Part shown: positions 46,960 to 50,471 of the stretch, piece by piece
Layout of the letters: each line of letters starts with the position of its first letter
How positions within the stretch are numbered: position 1 is the first letter of the stretch
IMG/VR virus record: IMGVR_UViG_3300047333_000047
Coordinates: 1 to 50,471 of that record
Direction: 5' to 3' (one strand)
Source of the DNA: a virus
Length of the DNA stretch: 50,471 bases
The notes under the pieces: generated by a model
Databases searched by the model: none
What the model was told of the DNA's origin: nothing
Seen by the model: the letters and a program-made list of their open reading frames with translations, nothing else
Translations under genes and position numbers: made by a program

Positions 46960-47300
46960 TTCAACGCGATCTGAGTGGAACTCACGACGGTGATTCCTCG
47001 GACGAGACTTGCCGGTATCCACATAGGTCCAGCAATTGCAAAAGGAGAGGCAGCCGTTCTGTCGTCGTCCGTACATACACAAACAACGTCTTTGGTGCGT
47101 CCCGCCCAGTATCCGGTGGTGCGTCTGATACAGGGGGTATAAGAGGCAAGGGTAGCTGCTGGGGACTCGTGTTGTTGGCTTCCACTGGCTGTAGCGTCCT
47201 CCCACTCTACGACAACAATGTCGAAGGCTTTAGGTTTTTGAGGGGGTAAAGGTTTCTTCTTCACAGGGGGCGGTTCTCCCAACTTGCGCAGTTCGTGCAT
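46956..47300 (-). CDS. Small phage protein, unknown (114 aa)
   Basis: A proline/lysine-rich N-terminus is followed by a compact segment: IVVVEWEDATASG, PCIRRTTGYWAGRTKDVVCVC, MWIPASLVRGITVV. This strand order is often seen in small phage proteins of unknown role that begin V-x-W-x-D-A. Overlaps both neighbours. Confidence 0.6.
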   Translation of the reverse strand: MHELRKLGEPPPVKKKPLPPQKPKAFDIVVVEWEDATASGSQQHESPAATLASYTPCIRRTTGYWAGRTKDVVCVCTDDDRTAASPFAIAGPMWIPASLVRGITVVSSTQIALK

Positions 47301-47947
47301 TGGTAACGCTGTTGTTGGTTCTTAAGTTTGGTGATGGCTATACCCCGCTTGATGAGCTTGTCCTCGCCACAGGTACGGCACGGGCCGTAATCGTTAACTC
47401 GCGGGTGGTTGCGAACCAGGGGTCTCATTCTCTCATAAGCTTCTGTCGTCATCTTGATGTCGGCGACACAATGTGCAACGACAGCTTTAATTGCCGGGGC
47501 ATACCCTACTGCAGCTCGTCTCCAATGCTTCGAGTCCACTGGAGTCTTAGACGCCTTGAAATCGCCAAGCTCGGAGATGTTCTTAAGGGAGTTGCCCCCC
47601 GCATGGAAGTTGGCCTTAGCCGTAAAGCACAAGTCGATCTGCGTGACTGGGGCTAAGAATGGCAGGCGGTACTCCAATGCTTTAGACTGAAGCCACTTGC
47701 GGTCGAACATCGAGTTGTACCAGCCAACCACGACGTCGGCACTGTTATACACCTTGATAAAGTCTCGCAAGAGGGGCTTGTCCGCTGTAGTCATATCCTT
47801 CATTGCACTTGGGTAATCAAGCACGGAGGGGCAGTGTACTTTCTTTTCCCCGTACCACTGGTACCCGACGCATATCAAAGTCCCCCAACGAGAACGCAAG
47901 TCAGTAACCTCAATATCATAAACTAAGATGCGGGCTGGATTAGGCAT
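47261..47947 (-). CDS. DEDD-type exonuclease (RNase H-like) with C-terminal zinc ribbon
   Basis: N-terminal VYDIEVTDLR (D11, E13) starts an RNase H-like 3'-5' exonuclease; VVVGWYNSMFDRKWL gives the second motif, and HCVADIKMT the third. C-terminal CRTCGEDK ... QRYQCTNCASW is a zinc ribbon (two CxxC pairs). This matches stand-alone ribonuclease H-like/DnaQ-type proteins in phages. The proofreading domain of the polymerase is separate, so this may process RNA or DNA ends. It is placed in the late strand, unlike other nucleases here. Confidence 0.75.
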   Translation of the reverse strand: MPNPARILVYDIEVTDLRSRWGTLICVGYQWYGEKKVHCPSVLDYPSAMKDMTTADKPLLRDFIKVYNSADVVVGWYNSMFDRKWLQSKALEYRLPFLAPVTQIDLCFTAKANFHAGGNSLKNISELGDFKASKTPVDSKHWRRAAVGYAPAIKAVVAHCVADIKMTTEAYERMRPLVRNHPRVNDYGPCRTCGEDKLIKRGIAITKLKNQQQRYQCTNCASWENRPL

Positions 47948-48425
47948 TGGGGGTATCCTCCGGTGCGGGCATGACCCTGCTGGGTGTCAAAGCCCCGAGC
48001 GGGAACTCTGAGTTTTCCAGGAGCTTCTCAAACTGTGAGACGACCTCCTCCTCTTCGCTTACTTCTTCGAGAGCTGCTTGAGTGTTTCGTACTCTAGTGA
48101 GGAGGCTTGGCGCTGCTCTAAGAGTCGCAGCAGTGCGGCTCGGACTTGCGAAAGGAGCAAACTCGGGGGGAAGGTCTTTGTACTTTCGGACGCCATCAGT
48201 CAGACACTGGCGGATCACTTGGATCACCGGGGTATGAAACTCCTCCGCCAGTTCCACTATCGCCTTGTACAGGTCCAGTGATATACGCCCGGCTATAGGA
48301 ACGGTAGTCTTCGCCATCGCAGCCGCTGCAGAAGCCCTCTTGCGGAGCTCCGCTACCTCGTCCCGCTTTGTCGCGGCGCGCTTCGGGGGTTTCGTTATCT
48401 TCGGGGGCGTATCCCATTCACTCAT
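47940..48425 (-). CDS. Ribbon-helix-helix-like regulator (161 aa)
   Basis: Residues about 40-75 (TTVPIAGRISLDLYKAIVELAEEFHTPVIQVIRQCLTDGVRKY) follow the beta strand plus two helices pattern of ribbon-helix-helix DNA binders. The flanks are charged and probably disordered. ATG 48425 overlaps the previous stop; an in-frame TTG at 48431 is possible. A likely regulator of transcription in the first part of the late operon. Confidence 0.6.
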   Translation of the reverse strand: MSEWDTPPKITKPPKRAATKRDEVAELRKRASAAAAMAKTTVPIAGRISLDLYKAIVELAEEFHTPVIQVIRQCLTDGVRKYKDLPPEFAPFASPSRTAATLRAAPSLLTRVRNTQAALEEVSEEEEVVSQFEKLLENSEFPLGALTPSRVMPAPEDTPNA

Positions 48426-48663
48426 CTCCAAATCCTAAACTTTGTAAGTAGCCCGGGTAAACTTCCCGGGGCGGGTCGGGCATCCTGCCAAAGGGTCCTT
48501 GAAACAACGGGTCATCAGGCGGTGTGATCGCGAGAACCCAACTCACCAGCACGTCGCGCACGAGCTCGCTCATAGACACGTTACGCTCGAAGGCGTGGCG
48601 GCGCATGGCCTCGTGCTGTGCGGGCGTTACGCGAATAGCCAGGAGTTTAGTCGGACTGGGCAT
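48418..48663 (-). CDS. CopG-type ribbon-helix-helix protein (81 aa)
   Basis: The RHH core LLAIRVTPAQHEAMRRHAFERNVSMSELVRDVL occupies residues about 6-40, with the strand and the helix-turn-helix typical of Arc/CopG repressors. A proline-rich C-terminal tail follows. GGAG lies three bases before ATG 48663; an in-frame TTG at 48672 is the alternative. Probably a transcription regulator; candidate for the TGGTACCA sites in the control region. Confidence 0.7.
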   Translation of the reverse strand: MPSPTKLLAIRVTPAQHEAMRRHAFERNVSMSELVRDVLVSWVLAITPPDDPLFQGPFGRMPDPPREVYPGYLQSLGFGDE

Positions 48664-48925
48664 AGACTCCAATAACGTTCTTGGTTGGGAGTAGCAACAC
48701 CTTCTCCCCGTCGATCTCCAGTTCGCAAGCGCCGTACGCTTTGAACACTACTCGGTCGCCGATGCTAATGCGGTCGGTGCTGATCCCATGAGCTGCGAGA
48801 CCGATAACGTACCCTTCGTCTGCCTCAGCAGTCCGGACAGTGTCCGGCAGGATGACGCCTCCGGCAGACTCTGTTGGGCGTTCGGCTCGACGAACGAGGA
48901 TGTGATCGTTGATGGGTGTGAGCAT
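48647..48925 (-). CDS. GroES-like co-chaperonin (92 aa)
   Basis: MLTPINDHILVRRAERPTESAGGVILPDTV is a canonical GroES N-terminus with mobile loop (residues about 17-35); GYVIGLAAHGIS, IGDRVVFKAYGACEL and EKVLLLPTKNVIGVY complete the barrel. Phage homologs (T4 gp31 type) replace host GroES for folding the capsid protein. An AGGAG lies thirteen bases upstream. A start at ATG 48925 drops a non-conserved extension of the open frame. Confidence 0.9.
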   Translation of the reverse strand: MLTPINDHILVRRAERPTESAGGVILPDTVRTAEADEGYVIGLAAHGISTDRISIGDRVVFKAYGACELEIDGEKVLLLPTKNVIGVYAQSD

Positions 48926-49107
48926 GGTGTTCGCGGGTCTCCTGTCGTGCTTTGGATGATGTAGGGTGGAGTAAGGGTGCGCAAGGGCGGGAACGGGCCC
49001 TGGGGCTGCCACGTTTGCGGGGGCGGGCTTCCGCCACTGCAGCGAGGGCACACCTCGATCTTCGGATTAATTGCCGTCCCACACTGAGGACAAATCCAGC
49101 CGGTCAT
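48748..49107 (-). CDS. Small zinc-ribbon protein (119 aa)
   Basis: AGAGG lies five bases before ATG 49107. The first 30 residues form a zinc ribbon (WICPQCGTAINPKIEVCPRCSGG). The remaining part is P/T/S-rich and overlaps the GroES-like gene in another frame over 178 nt, so only the N-terminal part is strongly supported. Small zinc ribbons like this are common in phages. Confidence 0.5.
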   Translation of the reverse strand: MTGWICPQCGTAINPKIEVCPRCSGGSPPPQTWQPQGPFPPLRTLTPPYIIQSTTGDPRTPCSHPSTITSSFVEPNAQQSLPEASSCRTLSGLLRQTKGTLSVSQLMGSAPTALASATE

Positions 49108-49304
49108 ACGGACCTCTGGCGGGCGCTGAAGCCGGAGCAGCTCTGGTTTGGTGCGCGGCACTCCCGGCACTTCGAGTCAGACGGCGTACGGGCGTCGTTG
49201 AAATGGGCGAACTCGTCGTGGCCGCAAACGCACTGCGGGTTAAACTCCGGAAGCGGCGGCTGCGGCCGCGGATCGAAGATCGTCTCGGGGTAGTGCGTAG
49301 GCAC
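49104..49304 (-). CDS. Small zinc-finger protein (66 aa)
   Basis: Pattern CVCGHDEFAHFNDARTPSDSKCRECRAPNQSCSGF has a C-x-C-x-H ... C-x2-C ... C arrangement seen in small phage zinc-finger proteins. The stop overlaps the next ATG (ATGA). Function unknown. Confidence 0.65.
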   Translation of the reverse strand: MPTHYPETIFDPRPQPPLPEFNPQCVCGHDEFAHFNDARTPSDSKCRECRAPNQSCSGFSARQRSV

Positions 49305-49577
49305 TTACGCTTCCTCCGCCATGAGCTCCTGCGTACGCAGGCCAATCTCAAGCAACGCGACCACGGTTCTTACCGGCGGCTCTTTTGAGGCGATAGCCAG
49401 CTTCAGTATCCGTTTCTCCAGGTGCTTGGGTATCCGCGGCCGGAATGCTCCCCTGCTCTCCACTTCCGCTTTGGCGAGGGCCGCTCTCGTGGCTTGTTGG
49501 ATCGTTCTGGCTGCTGTGAGTCGCGAGGTGACTAACCTCCGAGGCGCGGGCGTTGAGCTGCTGTCGCTTGTAATCAA
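49305..49577 (-). CDS. Small basic helical protein (90 aa), possibly frameshift-joined
   Basis: The frame from TTG 49577 has a good C-terminal part (RPRIPKHLEKRILKLAIASKEPPVRTVVALLEIGLRTQELMAEEA), which resembles a small DNA-binding or RHH-like domain. The N-terminal part is less protein-like than the overlapping frame 49348-49611 (MKSEDERAVEDLDYKRQQLNARASEV). A single-base frameshift near 49500-49535 would join two good halves into one protein of about 100 residues. Confidence 0.5.
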   Translation of the reverse strand: MITSDSSSTPAPRRLVTSRLTAARTIQQATRAALAKAEVESRGAFRPRIPKHLEKRILKLAIASKEPPVRTVVALLEIGLRTQELMAEEA

Positions 49578-49611
49578 GGTCCTCTACGGCCCTTTCGTCT
49601 TCTGATTTCAT
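49348..49611 (-). CDS. Overlapping N-terminal frame of the first late gene
   Basis: ATG 49611 has AAGGA eleven bases upstream. The first 25 residues are helical and well formed; the remaining part is low-complexity S/G/T/A. It may be the 5' half of the gene annotated at 49305-49577, or a separate overlapping gene. It would be the first gene behind the leftward promoter. Confidence 0.35.
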   Translation of the reverse strand: MKSEDERAVEDLDYKRQQLNARASEVSHLATHSSQNDPTSHESGPRQSGSGEQGSIPAADTQAPGETDTEAGYRLKRAAGKNRGRVA

Positions 49612-49613
49612 GA

Positions 49614-49712
49614 TGGTACCATTCCTTCGTGGCGCGTGATTTCCTGCATACCGTGGTACCAGGCTGTGTTGATATTGTACACGTTGACTGAGTTAACGTC
49701 TAGTGGTACACT
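49614..49712. promoter_or_regulatory. Divergent promoter region with palindromic operator-like sites
   Basis: Plus-strand promoter: TTGACT (49684-49689), 17-bp spacer, TACACT (49707-49712). Minus-strand promoter: TAGACG (49702-49697), 17-bp spacer, TACAAT (49679-49674). The two overlap. GTTGACT-GAGTTAAC (49683-49697) is a near palindrome lying across both. TGGTACCA occurs at 49614-49621 and 49654-49661, with TGGTAC at 49704-49709. This fits a switch between early rightward and late leftward transcription. Confidence 0.6.
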
Positions 49713-49718
49713 TTAGCC

Positions 49719-49794
49719 CTAGCCTTCCTGACCGGTAGCAGGAGGATCGGGAGCCCCCCAGGAGCTGGGCGCTAGAATCTACCGGGCTCCTTTT
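49719..49794 (+). promoter_or_regulatory. Attenuator-like leader or small RNA
   Basis: A transcript starting about 49719 meets a terminator: GGAGCCC (49750-49756) with GGGCTCC (49784-49790) then TTTT. CCGGTAG (49732-49738) is complementary to CTACCGG (49779-49785), which competes with the terminator 3' arm. The mutually exclusive folds resemble a transcription attenuator; alternatively this is a roughly 76-nt small RNA. Confidence 0.55.
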
Positions 49795-50090
49795 CTTTGC
49801 GATTTTTGTAAAACTTTTCGCGCACAAAGAGGAGTACGGACAGGTAAAGGCGGCCCCCTCCGCCGGGGAGATACCCCCCCTTGGGGGGTAAGGTTGCGAT
49901 TTGCAGCGTCGCATCTAGGCATGCAGAGCTATGCTCTGCATGCTGTTGTTGTGCGTTGTTAGTGTCAAAGACACTAACTCCTCGCGAGGCAGCTTTTGGA
50001 GCCGATGCGGCGAGTAGATTCACGCGCGATTCTACCGGGTGCGCGCCTGCGTAATTGAGACGCGCGATTTTTGCTTCGCAAAAATGGCCG
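49795..50090 (+). other. Hairpin-rich intergenic region
   Basis: No credible gene. Contents: a TACCCCCCC-TT-GGGGGGTA hairpin near 49872-49890; a perfect stem GCATGCAGAGC with loop TAT near 49919-49943; GTTAGTGTC-AAA-GACACTAAC near 49957-49977; and ATTTTTGC-TTC-GCAAAAAT near 50068-50086. Many stems share three-base loops. Confidence 0.5.
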
Positions 50091-50119
50091 TTGACAAAAA
50101 ATCCGAGATCGGTTACGGT
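50091..50119 (+). promoter_or_regulatory. Early promoter
   Basis: Consensus -35 TTGACA (50091-50096), 17-bp spacer, -10 TACGGT (50114-50119). It drives the gene at 50206, and the window's plus-strand early block if the contig is circular. Confidence 0.7.
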
Positions 50120-50192
50120 GTTTGGGCCGACCCGGTTCGACGCCGCCGGGTCCCGGCATCACACGGCGTCACGTCGGCCCCAAAGGGGCCAG

Positions 50193-50203
50193 GAGCAAAG
50201 CTC
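50193..50203 (+). promoter_or_regulatory. Mini-hairpin over the SD of the 50206 gene
   Basis: GAGC-AAA-GCTC overlaps AGGAG (50191-50195), the only SD for ATG 50206. A neighbouring hairpin GGCCCC-AAA-GGGGCC (50176-50190) stacks upstream. They may tune translation. Confidence 0.4.
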
Positions 50204-50205
50204 AC

Positions 50206-50460
50206 ATGGCACAAGCGCAATTCTCGCTCGAGCAGATCATGAGCGCCTGCAGCAGCAAAGCTGCTGCAGCAACCCCGGGAGCGGAGTGGGTCAAAGCCGC
50301 CGATCTCGAAGCCAAGCCCTTCTCGATACGTAGTATCGAGAAGAGCAAGAGTGCCAAGTTCGGCACGGAGCAAATCGTGTTCACGCTGCTCTTCGAGCAG
50401 CGGGAGGTCAAGCTCGGCGTGGGGGCGAACGGGCAACAGGGGGAAAATCAAAAAAAATAG
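50206..50460 (+). CDS. Small early protein, unknown (84 aa)
   Basis: ATG 50206 has AGGAG ten bases upstream. Residues about 27-75 look beta-rich: VKAADLEAKPFSIRSIEKS, FGTEQIVFTLLFEQREVKLGV, suggestive of a small OB-like fold seen in early phage proteins. The end (NGQQGENQKK) is abrupt. The gene carries four perfect hairpins in its coding sequence (50247-50269, 50321-50341, 50351-50366, 50385-50401). First gene behind the consensus promoter; would lead into window position 1 if the contig is circular. Confidence 0.65.
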   Translation: MAQAQFSLEQIMSACSSKAAAATPGAEWVKAADLEAKPFSIRSIEKSKSAKFGTEQIVFTLLFEQREVKLGVGANGQQGENQKK

Positions 50461-50471
50461 GCACCAAAAAT

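Noticed and set aside
46960-47205. N-terminal extension of the GroES-like protein
   Set aside because: The upstream frame is Cys/Arg-rich and overlaps a better gene; GTG 46959 gives a clean coupled start.
1-50471. CRISPR array, integrase, transposase or attachment site
   Set aside because: No spaced direct repeats other than the coding hexad array, and no recombinase motifs were seen.

Overview
The window looks like a complete or nearly complete genome of a tailed, probably short-tailed (podovirus-type), double-stranded DNA phage. It carries terminase, portal, scaffold-like and capsid genes, a P22/T7-type adaptor and nozzle, a tailspike, a large internal protein with a lytic transglycosylase domain, a GH24 lysozyme and a holin-like protein. 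No tape-measure, tail-sheath, integrase or C1-type repressor was recognised, so a lytic life style is the simplest reading. The bacterial host cannot be named. A predicted lipoprotein with an LAAC lipobox and a fairly high GC content are the only hints.

Layout: two transcription blocks converge at about 18.46 kb on a shared bidirectional hairpin and diverge from a control region at about 49.6-50.2 kb. Plus strand, early block: a small gene at 50.2 kb and, if the contig is circular, then positions 1-18461. It starts with small unknown genes separated by strongly structured RNA. Next come an amidoligase plus class II glutamine amidotransferase pair (2.1-4.7 kb), an HNH/AP2 endonuclease, a predicted surface lipoprotein and a 23-hexad beta-helix protein. 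The replication and recombination module follows (8.2-18.5 kb): PrimPol-helicase, SNF2 helicase, a second HNH endonuclease, a UDG-exonuclease-PolA fusion, a Cas4/RecB-like exonuclease, a Sak4-like ATPase, an SSB-like protein and a VRR-NUC nuclease.

Minus strand, late block, read from 49.6 kb down to 18.5 kb: small zinc and ribbon-helix-helix proteins, a GroES-like co-chaperonin plus a second GroES-like protein, a DEDD exonuclease, lysis genes, lysine-rich basic proteins, terminase small and large subunits, portal, scaffold, capsid, adaptor, tailspike, nozzle, glycine-rich proteins, a GNAT-like protein, a PurD-like ATP-grasp ligase and two large internal virion proteins.

Most striking: (1) the Sak4/RecA-like ATPase is circularly permuted, with its P-loop at residues 249-257 of 274, and seems to start at ATT. 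(2) Two 45-nt RNA elements with identical tRNA T-arm/acceptor-like geometry lie just upstream of two early genes. (3) Three different ligase or amide-transfer genes (GS-like amidoligase, GATase II, ATP-grasp) suggest phage-directed peptide or cell-surface modification. (4) Many late genes have a TANNNT box 6-8 nt before the start codon and no Shine-Dalgarno, suggesting leaderless late mRNAs. (5) Two copies of a TGTGTGACCC palindrome plus GTCACACTT flank the primase-helicase gene. (6) The polymerase exonuclease domain holds an out-of-frame segment bracketed by C6 and G6 runs.
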